A DNA stretch of 59,815 nt. Origin: Alphaproteobacteria bacterium. GTDB taxonomy: Bacteria > Pseudomonadota > Alphaproteobacteria > Elsterales > Elsteraceae. The DNA is taken from assembly GCA_013298565.1 (NCBI GenBank), contig JAAFIC010000009.1, positions 1 through 59,815 on the forward strand. The letters run 5' to 3'. This document shows positions 44,871 through 52,382 of the stretch, one piece after another. The position numbers were made by a program, and so were the translations under genes. The notes under the pieces are model-generated. The model did not search any database. It saw only the letters and a program-made list of their open reading frames with translations, and was not told where the DNA came from. Position 1 is the first letter of the stretch, and each line of letters starts with the position of its first letter.

Positions 44871-46100
44871 TTACTGTTTGAAAACCTGCTTCCGGCGCGC
44901 TTCTAAGCGCTCCATGATGGCATCGGCGCGATCCGGGACAATCATGAACTCCTGGAACGCTTTCATGCCTTCCTGGGCCAGGTTGGGGTCCGTGTCGCGG
45001 TCATAGAACTGCGCGGTGCCTGCGGCACTGGAGAGCATTTTATAGCCCGCTTGCAAGAAACGATCATCGCTGGCGGTCGCGTTCTTATTCGTCGGAATTT
45101 GCCGCAGCACGCCGTTAAGCTGAGTTTGCACATCGGCCCGCATGTAGAAGGCCAGGAATTTCTTCGCATCAGCCTTATTTTTGGCGCGAGTCGGGATATG
45201 GATTGTATCCGTTGGCGCGTCTTCATACATCGGCTGATTGGTGATTTTTGGGAACTGGAAGAAATCCATCTTATCGCGCACATCCGCCGGGAATTCCGGC
45301 GTGATGAAATTGCCGATGAGGTACATCGCGCCCTTGCCTTGATAGAACAAAGGTTGCGATTCTTGCCACGTGTAGGAGGCGTGGTTTTCAATGAAGTAGC
45401 CGGGGCGCACCAACTCGGCCCACTTATCGAACACGGCCTTCACGCCCGCATCGGTATAGGGTACCTGACCGGCCATCAGCTTCATGTGATAGTCCATGCC
45501 ATTAACGCGCAGGTTGAGGTAATCGAACCAGCCTGCGGTCGGCCACAAGGCTTTCGAGCCGATAACGATGGGCGCAACGCCGCTGGCTTTCAGCTTGGCG
45601 CAGGCATCGAGAAACTCGGCCCAGGTTTTCGGCGCTTGCATAATGCCTGCTTTTTCAAACAGGTCTTTGCGATAATACATGCCCCAATTGTAATAGGTAT
45701 AGGGAACGCCATATTGCTTGCCGTCCACCGTGACCGAATCAACGGTGGAGGGCATTGCCTCGGCCCCTTTATTGGCCGTCCAAACATCGCTTACATCTTC
45801 AAACAGCTTACGATCGACGAAGAACTTCATCCGCTCGCCCGCATACCAATAGACGACATCGGGCGACTCACCCGCGAGCCAATTGCGAATCGAGGTCTTG
45901 TAGCTTTCTTTATCGAAAACATTCAGCTTTACATCAATATCCGGGTTTTCTTTTTTGAACTGCTCGATCAGCGTTTCCATCCCCTTGCGCGGGGCCGGAT
46001 CGGATTGATCGGAGTTAATCACCAGCGTGCCAGCCAAAGCCGTGCCGCTCAGCGCCATAGCGAAAACTGTTGCCGTTGTCAGTCGCAGTAAAAGGCTCAT
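44871..46100 (-). CDS. lacE: Galactoside ABC importer substrate-binding protein LacE
   Basis: 409 residues from ATG 46100, with AGGGGGG five bases upstream; a second ATG lies one codon earlier. The signal peptide is LTTATVFAMALSGTALAG, with cleavage near residue 24. The mature protein is a MalE-type (family 1) binding protein: LVINSDQSDPAPRKGMETLI, SPDVVYWYAGERM and YNWGMYYRKD. First gene of the six-gene galactoside operon. A dyad upstream is a plausible operator. No LacI-family regulator is in the window. Confidence 0.92.
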   Translation of the reverse strand: MSLLLRLTTATVFAMALSGTALAGTLVINSDQSDPAPRKGMETLIEQFKKENPDIDVKLNVFDKESYKTSIRNWLAGESPDVVYWYAGERMKFFVDRKLFEDVSDVWTANKGAEAMPSTVDSVTVDGKQYGVPYTYYNWGMYYRKDLFEKAGIMQAPKTWAEFLDACAKLKASGVAPIVIGSKALWPTAGWFDYLNLRVNGMDYHMKLMAGQVPYTDAGVKAVFDKWAELVRPGYFIENHASYTWQESQPLFYQGKGAMYLIGNFITPEFPADVRDKMDFFQFPKITNQPMYEDAPTDTIHIPTRAKNKADAKKFLAFYMRADVQTQLNGVLRQIPTNKNATASDDRFLQAGYKMLSSAAGTAQFYDRDTDPNLAQEGMKAFQEFMIVPDRADAIMERLEARRKQVFKQ

Positions 46101-46162
46101 CATACCCCCCTCATGTTTTATGACGCCTGTTTGCATCTTTAGCGGTTGGATGGGCCGAAGCG

Positions 46163-46194
46163 CGGTTTGCCCACACTATTGCCCCCGCAAACCG
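46163..46194 (-). promoter_or_regulatory. Candidate operator upstream of lacE
   Basis: Perfect inverted repeat CGGTTTGC / GCAAACCG with 16 bases between the arms, 63 bases upstream of the lacE start codon. The arm spacing allows binding by a dimeric regulator. The regulator is unknown, and the assignment is positional only. Confidence 0.4.
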
Positions 46195-46706
46195 ATAAGA
46201 TCGCGCTAAGTCCTGCTGCTTTTTGCCGCAGCTCTCTCAGCCAAAAAACGCTAGCAGGTATTGTATGATGAATAAAGCGTAATTTGAACCTCTGGAGCGA
46301 GAGGAATTTACTGCCGTTGATTGAATGATAGGGCGGCGTTATGGCGATTTTTTGGCTGTGCTATCCTGCTTAGAGCGTCTTGCGTAAAGGTTGACGCAAG
46401 ACGCTCTAGTTTCATCTTAGCCCTCGCCGGGCGGGCGCATCCGCGCCCTTGGCCGCAGCCTCAATGGCTGCTCTTATAGCTGCGTGCGATTAATCGCACG
46501 CAGCTATAATGGGCGTCACAGGGCATTCCCTCCAGCATTCTCGACACCGACCACGTCTCCACCGAAGGCCAGGCGACGGTAGCCGTGGAGCGGCTGGAAG
46601 CACACAACCTGAAGATGAGACCGAAACAGAAATAACTTGGGAAAACGAGGCATTTGAGGAGTGGGAAAATTTCCGCCTCAAATTCTGCTAAGTCATTGAA
46701 AAGTAA
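46195..46706. other. 512-bp gap with large palindromes and a possible gene fragment
   Basis: No intact gene seen. It contains a 15-bp-stem hairpin (46371–46385 / 46394–46408, loop 8), a 36-bp perfect palindrome (46474–46509), and an inverted repeat ATTTGAGG / CCTCAAAT (46652–46683) next to the tRNA fragment. Between the last two, a frame from about 46514 to 46634 reads like the tail of a lost protein (LDTDHVSTEGQATVAVERLE ... RPKQK, then stop), without a start. This is probably the old chromosomal flank of the tRNA site. Confidence 0.5.
46474..46509. repeat. 36-bp perfect palindrome
   Basis: Every base from 46474 to 46509 pairs about the centre between 46491 and 46492. Half-site: TTATAGCTGCGTGCGATT. 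Too long to be a typical terminator and with no T tract. It could be a protein-binding site, a fold-back element end or a bidirectional terminator-like structure. Confidence 0.85.
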
Positions 46707-46759
46707 TGGTGCCGACTCGCGGAATTGAACCGCGGACCTACTGATTACGAATCAGTTGG
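46707..46759 (-). tRNA. 3' half of tRNA-Thr(CGT): integration-site (att) copy
   Basis: On the minus strand the sequence reads through an anticodon stem-loop (ACTGA TTCGTAA TCAGT, anticodon CGT), variable loop AGGTC, T arm CGCGG/CCGCG with TTCAATT, acceptor strand AGTCGGC, discriminator A and CCA. Upstream of the anticodon stem there is no D arm and no GCCGACT acceptor strand, so it is not a whole gene. Orientation puts the chromosome on the left and the integrated element on the right; the intact tRNA should lie beyond the right edge. Confidence 0.85.
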
Positions 46760-46849
46760 CATAGTGCCATAAGAATGGCGGAAAATATTGACTCTGAATG
46801 GGAAAATAGTCAGTCTTGGGTAAATTTTGGGTAAAATGGATAGTCGAGA

Positions 46850-47965
46850 ATGGCGCGCCTCAAGCACCCGGACCCTGCCAAAGCCCCGCCCGCCGCTTAC
46901 GGGCGTCCGCCCCAATCGGAATGGATCGGCCCGTACCAAATCCGGGTGCGTTGGCGCAAAAAGGGCATGCCTTCGGTCTCGAAGGTGGTCGAGTCCTGGC
47001 CGCAAGCCTGGGATTGGTATGAGGCCAAGGAAGCCGAATTCACGCTACGGGGAACGATAGCGAACAAGAAGGAAGCGGAGAGAACCACCTTTGCCGAAGC
47101 GCTGGACCTCTATCTCGCGTCCGGCGAGGTCGACAGGAAGCGCTCGGGCGACCGGGAGAAATGGCGCATCGAGACCCTGAAAGCCGAGCCGTGGGCAGCG
47201 AGTTTCCTCAATACCCTGAGCGTCGTGGAACTTCAGCGCTGGGTAGATGAGCGGCATCGCGGCGGCTGGTCGCCGTCGACCATCGGCAGCTTCCTCGCCA
47301 CCATTTCAAAAACCTTCCAGCACCTCCATAAGCGCCCCGGCTTCGAGGGACTCGGCAATCCGGTCCGCGCCGTCAGTCGCCCCAAGCAGCGCCCCGGCCG
47401 CAAAGCGCATCTTACGGAAGCGCAGGAAGCGGAATTACTGGCCATCATCGACGCGCGAAAAGGGCTGCGCTCAACCTATTGGCTCGGCCCGTTGGTCCGC
47501 TTGGCGCTCGCCACCGGCATGCGGCAGGGCGAATTGCGCGAGTTGCTGTGGTCGGACATCCGCCTGTCCGAATCCTGGCTTCAGGTGCGCGAAAGCAAAG
47601 ACACGAAGGGCGGAACCCGGATTCGCGACGTGCCGCTAACGCCCGACGCGGTGGCACTGCTGAAGGCGCTGAAACGGGAGCTGCCGCGCCGCCTCGACGG
47701 TCGCTTGTTCCCGCCCATTGACGTCCAAACCGCCTCAAAAGCCTTTGCCCGCGTCGCCGCTCAGGCAGGCTTGCCGGACCTGACCTTTCATGACCTACGC
47801 CATGTGGCGGTGACCCGCTTGGCCGAGGTCGTGTCTAGTCCGTTGGAACTTGCCGAATTCAGCGGTCACCGGGATTTGCAGACGCTGAAGCGCTATCACA
47901 ATCCAAGGGCCGCCGATTTGGCACGGAAGGTAGCGCGGCGGATTGAGGAGAGTGCAGGGAAATAA
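46850..47965 (+). CDS. int: Tyrosine recombinase / integrase
   Basis: 371-residue site-specific recombinase of the phage integrase type. An N-terminal arm- and core-binding region covers roughly residues 1–190. The catalytic domain has the first Arg in ATGMRQGELRELLW, HxxR in FHDLRHVAVTR, the His in FSGHRDLQT and the nucleophile Tyr in LKRYHNP. It begins about 90 bp from the tRNA-Thr fragment, the usual place for an island integrase. Short GGGTAAA repeats (46818–46835) just before the gene may be arm sites. It probably catalyses insertion and excision of the island to the right. Confidence 0.94.
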   Translation: MARLKHPDPAKAPPAAYGRPPQSEWIGPYQIRVRWRKKGMPSVSKVVESWPQAWDWYEAKEAEFTLRGTIANKKEAERTTFAEALDLYLASGEVDRKRSGDREKWRIETLKAEPWAASFLNTLSVVELQRWVDERHRGGWSPSTIGSFLATISKTFQHLHKRPGFEGLGNPVRAVSRPKQRPGRKAHLTEAQEAELLAIIDARKGLRSTYWLGPLVRLALATGMRQGELRELLWSDIRLSESWLQVRESKDTKGGTRIRDVPLTPDAVALLKALKRELPRRLDGRLFPPIDVQTASKAFARVAAQAGLPDLTFHDLRHVAVTRLAEVVSSPLELAEFSGHRDLQTLKRYHNPRAADLARKVARRIEESAGK

Positions 47966-47992
47966 AGCGGTAAGGAAAAGATGGGAGCGAAC

Positions 47993-49027
47993 CTAAGCAG
48001 TTGCGAGCCAGCCCTTGTCGCGTAACGTGTCCAAGGCCAAGGCGATCTGGTCTTCCGAAAAACGCTTTTTGCGTTCATTCCAGGCATAGATTTTAGCGAC
48101 CGCTTCTTGCGTGTCGGCGGCGTGCTCGCGGCTTGCGACCCAGTGGGCGGTGGCGAGGAGTTCAAGACCGAAAGGTGTCTCAAAGCCCTCGACCAAATCC
48201 GCAACCCGTTCGAAGCGCAAAACAGTGTCGGCCTTGTCGGCAAGAAAGGCTGAGGCGTCTTCCACCGCGCCGGGGACCAACTCAAGCCGCTTTTCGGGTG
48301 CGTCGCCGCCATCAGAATAGCCCGTCAGAAGGTGCCCTTCGATGGTCCGCATGACATGCCGCAGGTTCTCGGCATAAGGGCCATACAGCGCTTTAGTGTA
48401 GTTCAGACGCAGTGGCTCCCCTGCCTCCTGCATAAAATACATTAGCTTATGAAGCTCAAGCAGCGTCACGAACGGGTCCATAAGCCCATTGAGGTAGCGG
48501 TGCGTAAGCACGACAAGGGCCGCCCTGCCGGACGTCATGGCGGGCACGTCGCGGGATTTGGTGACGGCGGGCGCGCCGGTGGGTTCATAAATCATCACCG
48601 CCACACCGCTTAGATCGCGCAGGGCTTCGACGATACGCGGGCGCACGTCCGCCCAATTCAATCCGCCTAGACCAGACCCGAGCGGTGGAATGGCAATCGA
48701 CCGAATCCCGCGTGTCCGAACCTCCTCAACGAGCGCCATCAGACCGGAGTCGATATCTTCCATCCGGCTCTTACCCCGCCAGTGGCGCTTCGTGGGGAAA
48801 TTAACGATGAATTTGGGATTGGTCAGCGTGCCCGTCTCGAAAACAAACATCTTCCCGGGGCGTAACTCTTCCCGCGCACAGGCAGTTTCATAGGCTTTGA
48901 AGTTTTCAGGAAAGTTATTTTTGAACTGAAGCGCAATACCGCGTCCCATAATGCCGACGCAATTGACCGTGTTGACGAGCGCTTCTGCATTCGCTTGCAA
49001 GATATCGCCAGATTTAAACTCGATCAT
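47993..49027 (-). CDS. darG: DarG-type macrodomain antitoxin (DNA ADP-ribosyl glycohydrolase)
   Basis: 344 residues. The N-terminal macrodomain (about 1–155) shows IEFKSGDILQANAEALVNTV, NCVGIMGRGIALQFK and the diphosphate loop IPPLGSGLGGLNW. The C-terminal helical domain (about 170–340; RYLNGLMDPFVTLLELHKLM) is the part that directly binds and blocks DarT. DarG removes ADP-ribose from thymidines in DNA. A perfect Shine–Dalgarno (GGAGGG) precedes it, 14 bases after the darT stop. It converges with the integrase gene (27-bp gap). Confidence 0.94.
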   Translation of the reverse strand: MIEFKSGDILQANAEALVNTVNCVGIMGRGIALQFKNNFPENFKAYETACAREELRPGKMFVFETGTLTNPKFIVNFPTKRHWRGKSRMEDIDSGLMALVEEVRTRGIRSIAIPPLGSGLGGLNWADVRPRIVEALRDLSGVAVMIYEPTGAPAVTKSRDVPAMTSGRAALVVLTHRYLNGLMDPFVTLLELHKLMYFMQEAGEPLRLNYTKALYGPYAENLRHVMRTIEGHLLTGYSDGGDAPEKRLELVPGAVEDASAFLADKADTVLRFERVADLVEGFETPFGLELLATAHWVASREHAADTQEAVAKIYAWNERKKRFSEDQIALALDTLRDKGWLATA

Positions 49028-49041
49028 TACGCCCTCCTGTC

Positions 49042-49689
49042 TTAATAGTACCAGTCTCTTCGGATCTCTATCCTCGGCCTATGGGCTGCTCCTGCAATCG
49101 CATCCGAGACGCTTTGTACAATGGCCGACGAATAAACGCCAATTCGCTCGACAAGATCCCACGGAAGTTTTCGCTCAATCAGAAACTCGGCCTGTTTAGC
49201 CTCCTGGACGTCCTGTTGAGAGAAGTCTCTCGCTTGGATTGCATCCCAATTAAGCGCGCTGAGGTCGCTTACCTCTGTGCGGAACTCCGCGTACCTGGCA
49301 CCAGCATTGGACAGCGATATCGCCCAGCGGTGTCCGTTCTTTGCCGCCCAGGCGACGGCCTGGTGCAAATCAACTTCCAGATGGACAATCGGCTGTTGAC
49401 CGCCGCGATAGGCTAGGCCTGCATTGTTTGCGCGATGGATGACATATAGCATTATTGACCTTGAACAAAAATAGAACGGAACGCAATCGCCGACGGTGAG
49501 GCTCATATGACCTGTGACCGGAAGCCGGAGCCGTCGTTGCTTGATCTCACTCATACCGATGGTCGTTCCACCCGTCCGCTGAACCATAACCGCATCCGCC
49601 CACAAGCAACCATCGCCGACAATCGACGCGAGGTTGTCCAGGTGGACGATGTGGTAGAGCTTGGGACTGGTCGGAACAGGCATCGGCAA
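49042..49689 (-). CDS. darT: DarT ADP-ribosyltransferase toxin (DUF4433)
   Basis: 215 residues. DarT adds ADP-ribose to thymidine in single-stranded DNA, halting replication; DarTG systems also act against phage. The NAD-binding N-terminus is YHIVHLDNL. The IKQRRLRLPV segment carries the conserved Arg, VPFYFCSRSIMLYVIH is the family core, and E168 in KQAEFLIE is the predicted catalytic Glu. All key residues appear present, so the toxin is likely active. It sits upstream of darG in the normal order. A 192-bp gap with no gene separates it from the next operon. Confidence 0.94.
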   Translation of the reverse strand: MPMPVPTSPKLYHIVHLDNLASIVGDGCLWADAVMVQRTGGTTIGMSEIKQRRLRLPVTGHMSLTVGDCVPFYFCSRSIMLYVIHRANNAGLAYRGGQQPIVHLEVDLHQAVAWAAKNGHRWAISLSNAGARYAEFRTEVSDLSALNWDAIQARDFSQQDVQEAKQAEFLIERKLPWDLVERIGVYSSAIVQSVSDAIAGAAHRPRIEIRRDWYY

Positions 49690-49881
49690 CTGGGCGCTTT
49701 CTGCGGAGGATGCCCCAGTTTAAGCACTCCTAACAGGCTTGTCTAAATATGGATTTTCCTGGAAAGGAGCCACATAACACAGCTATATCGCTGGGCGATA
49801 TTATAAGGCTGCAATCTCACACATCAACTTTTTGATTCCCACCACTGCGAAGCTATTGTTAACTGACTTGTCAACGAAAGC

Positions 49882-52200
49882 CTACCCCGGTTTCTTTAAA
49901 GGGTGCAAGCGGCGCGTATCGCCCCCATTATTCCAATAGGAGCCTGACTTATCTCGATTCGGTAAACCATGATTTGGGCAATGCATTGCATTGGCGAGCT
50001 GCTCTACCTGCCGAGCAAAGCGAATGCCATCATTGAGGGGGAGGTCAAAAGCACTAGCACTATAATGTGCCCCGAGGACATTCCGAATGTTGGCAATTGT
50101 TTTCAGTTCCTCCAGAATCGGCCCAAGGAGGATGATTTGAGGGGGTGACGAAGCATTAGCGCCTCGGTCGGGTATCTCAATCTTCAGGGCCGCCAGTAGT
50201 TTATCATTAACACCGGAAAGTAAATCGCCCAGAGTGTAGTTTCCGCCAGGGCGTCGAGGTAAAGCACAGCCATAGGTTAGTGTGATAAAATCTAAGAGCC
50301 ATTCAAGAATAACCCCGGCCTTAGCGCAGAGGGCCTGCACATCCGGCGATGGCATGCTTAATAGTGCCCTTAGACGTTCAATGTCGGGTATTGATTTGCC
50401 GAGCACTAAGCCATCACTAAGGGACCACTCGGTGAGTTCAACGAACTGACAGGCCTGATCCGGCTTCAGTAAACCCCACCGGTATTTTTCGCGCCATGGA
50501 CGATAGTGAGTGGTAACGATTGTGTGTTGAAACTGAGCGCTAATGTTATAAATCATGCCAATAACGCGCTCGACATGCGGCTCATCCACACTTCCCAACA
50601 CATCATCGAGAATCAGCACGGTCTCAGCAGCTTGATCGCGCCCGGCAAGCGCCAAAAATACGCACAGGCCCAGTGTGTCCAAATGCGACTGACTAAAATA
50701 GGCGGGCGGTGGTGCATTGTGGTTTGAAAAACCAGCGCTTAAATCGAGAGACGCGCGCTTCTTGGGGTCTAACTGGAGTGTGATCTTATCCAAGCCTTCA
50801 CCCGGATGGAGTTTTTCATAAAGCCGCCCAACCTGCTGCGCGATTTCAGTAATGATGCCATCGGTGAATTTCTGGCGTTCTGCCTGGCAATGATTGAGCG
50901 CTTCTTCCACTTTCGGCAGCAGTAAGGTCAATTCTTGCACACGCTTAGCGTTGGTTTCATAACGGTTCAGAGCTGACGCCAGATGATCCAGCGCTTTACT
51001 TTCATCGCGCCATTCGGCTTCAACCTCTGCCCATCGGGCAGCAAACGTCGCGTTAGCGGTCAGCCATTCCGGTAATTTTGTGGTATCCTTTGGGGGTATC
51101 GTGACGGGAAAATGGATATTTATTGGCCAAGAGTGTGTTTTGCTTGCCGCGAACGCGGTTTCGACCGCTAGATACTCTTCGACTGTCTGGCGCAGGGCTT
51201 GCCGTGTCTTCTCCAGTATTGCATGCTGTTTCAGACATTCGGCAGTGACAGTTCTTAAAATTTCCAACTGGTCAAGGCGCGTTTTAATGGCAGCGCTCAG
51301 TCCAACGATATTGTCTGGACTGGCGCAGAGCGGGCAGGAATCTGTATTTGGGTGTTTCTCAAGATAGGCATCGCCCGCCTCCAACACACTCAAATGATCT
51401 GCGGCATGCTCGCCTAAAGCGGCAAGGGCAACGCGCTGCCCTTGATCGGCAAGACCGGCAGCCGTTTGTGCCTCCTGAACCGCCTTTTGCCGGGTTTCTA
51501 GCCTGTCAGGATAGGTTTTGAGCGCTTCAAAATTTGTTCGTAATTTTCCAATAGCGGTAATGTGCGCCGTTAAGTCCGTCGTTGGTGCGCTCAATTTCCG
51601 TTTCGCCCAGGCAACGGGATTTAACTCGGCTGGTTTATCTACTCTCTCGTAAATATCATTTAGTGCACCGAGACTCTCTTGTTCCAGTTCGCGCGCCTGC
51701 TTTTTTTCAGCATCCAAAGATGTTACAAGCTGACGAAGTGATTGTTCCGAGCGCTCAAAATCTTCAATATCGATAAATCGTTTCATGGCCTCGTAGCGCT
51801 TGGCAGGGGCCTCTTCGATCAATTTCAGAATTTGCTGACGCCGCAAAAGCTGGATGTTAAGATTTGCCTGACTGGGGATAAGGGCCGCTGCCTTATTGCC
51901 CGCCATTTTACGAGAATATGTGCTCGTGCTGGTTTCTAGACAGACGGATAGCTCTGTTGAACGCTTTCCTGCGGTTGGCCAGAATTTTGCCAAACTACTG
52001 CCCATGCCGCGATCTTCCAAAGACCCTATACGCCCTTCGACCAAAAACTCAAAGGCATCGCAAATGGTCGTTTTGCCCGTGCCATTCTCGCCATAAATGA
52101 GGGTGAGTTTTTTGTTTTTTTCAAACTCAATCTTGAATGTCGCGGCGGACCCGCGAAATGCGGTCAGCGTGAGTGATTTTAGGGCTGGGGAGACGGCCAT
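49882..52200 (-). CDS. Rad50/RloC-like zinc-hook AAA ATPase with C-terminal HEPN-like motif
   Basis: 772 residues. The Walker A GENGTGKT is at 37–44. Long coiled coils (about 150–440) flank a CPLC zinc hook at 289–292. ABC-like signature region YFSQSHLDTLGL at 501–512, Walker B VLILDDVLGSVDE at 528–540 and H-loop TTHY at 563–566. The last 150 residues are a separate helical domain with IRNVLGAH, an R706-x5-H712 motif of the HEPN RNase type. The plan resembles RloC anticodon nucleases, but family identity is not proven. Third gene of a three-gene operon with the small protein and the SNF2 helicase. Probably a phage-defence effector. Confidence 0.8.
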   Translation of the reverse strand: MAVSPALKSLTLTAFRGSAATFKIEFEKNKKLTLIYGENGTGKTTICDAFEFLVEGRIGSLEDRGMGSSLAKFWPTAGKRSTELSVCLETSTSTYSRKMAGNKAAALIPSQANLNIQLLRRQQILKLIEEAPAKRYEAMKRFIDIEDFERSEQSLRQLVTSLDAEKKQARELEQESLGALNDIYERVDKPAELNPVAWAKRKLSAPTTDLTAHITAIGKLRTNFEALKTYPDRLETRQKAVQEAQTAAGLADQGQRVALAALGEHAADHLSVLEAGDAYLEKHPNTDSCPLCASPDNIVGLSAAIKTRLDQLEILRTVTAECLKQHAILEKTRQALRQTVEEYLAVETAFAASKTHSWPINIHFPVTIPPKDTTKLPEWLTANATFAARWAEVEAEWRDESKALDHLASALNRYETNAKRVQELTLLLPKVEEALNHCQAERQKFTDGIITEIAQQVGRLYEKLHPGEGLDKITLQLDPKKRASLDLSAGFSNHNAPPPAYFSQSHLDTLGLCVFLALAGRDQAAETVLILDDVLGSVDEPHVERVIGMIYNISAQFQHTIVTTHYRPWREKYRWGLLKPDQACQFVELTEWSLSDGLVLGKSIPDIERLRALLSMPSPDVQALCAKAGVILEWLLDFITLTYGCALPRRPGGNYTLGDLLSGVNDKLLAALKIEIPDRGANASSPPQIILLGPILEELKTIANIRNVLGAHYSASAFDLPLNDGIRFARQVEQLANAMHCPNHGLPNRDKSGSYWNNGGDTRRLHPLKKPG

Positions 52201-52205
52201 TAGAG

Positions 52206-52382
52206 TTACCCTTTCGTGCTCGCAAGGTCGATCTCATGTTTCCAGTCGGTCTCCCGCATGGTGCCTGCTTCGATCTTGGTGAGGAGCGCGCCGCGCTTTT
52301 CTGGGCGGATCAAACCTGATCGGATCAACCGATCTACCACCAACACAGCCAGTTGCGCTGACGGCGTAACCTTCTCGCTCAT
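52206..52382 (-). CDS. Small protein (58 aa) between helicase and ATPase genes
   Basis: 58 residues from ATG 52382, which overlaps the helicase stop (ATGA); the ATPase gene starts 5 bases after its stop. The tight coupling argues that it is real. Sequence is helical and charged (QLAVLVVDRLIRSGLIRPEK, then EAGTMRETDWKHEIDLAS), with no membrane segment or known motif. By position it may be a subunit linking helicase and ATPase, or an inhibitor of the HEPN effector. Not recognised. Confidence 0.75.
   Translation of the reverse strand: MSEKVTPSAQLAVLVVDRLIRSGLIRPEKRGALLTKIEAGTMRETDWKHEIDLASTKG

Noticed and set aside
46509-46691. 60-codon plus-strand ORF after the long palindrome
   Set aside because: No ribosome site; a different frame of the same bases looks more like the tail of a lost gene.
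46707-46759. Complete tRNA gene
   Set aside because: Only the 3' half is present; there is no D arm or 5' acceptor strand upstream of the anticodon stem.
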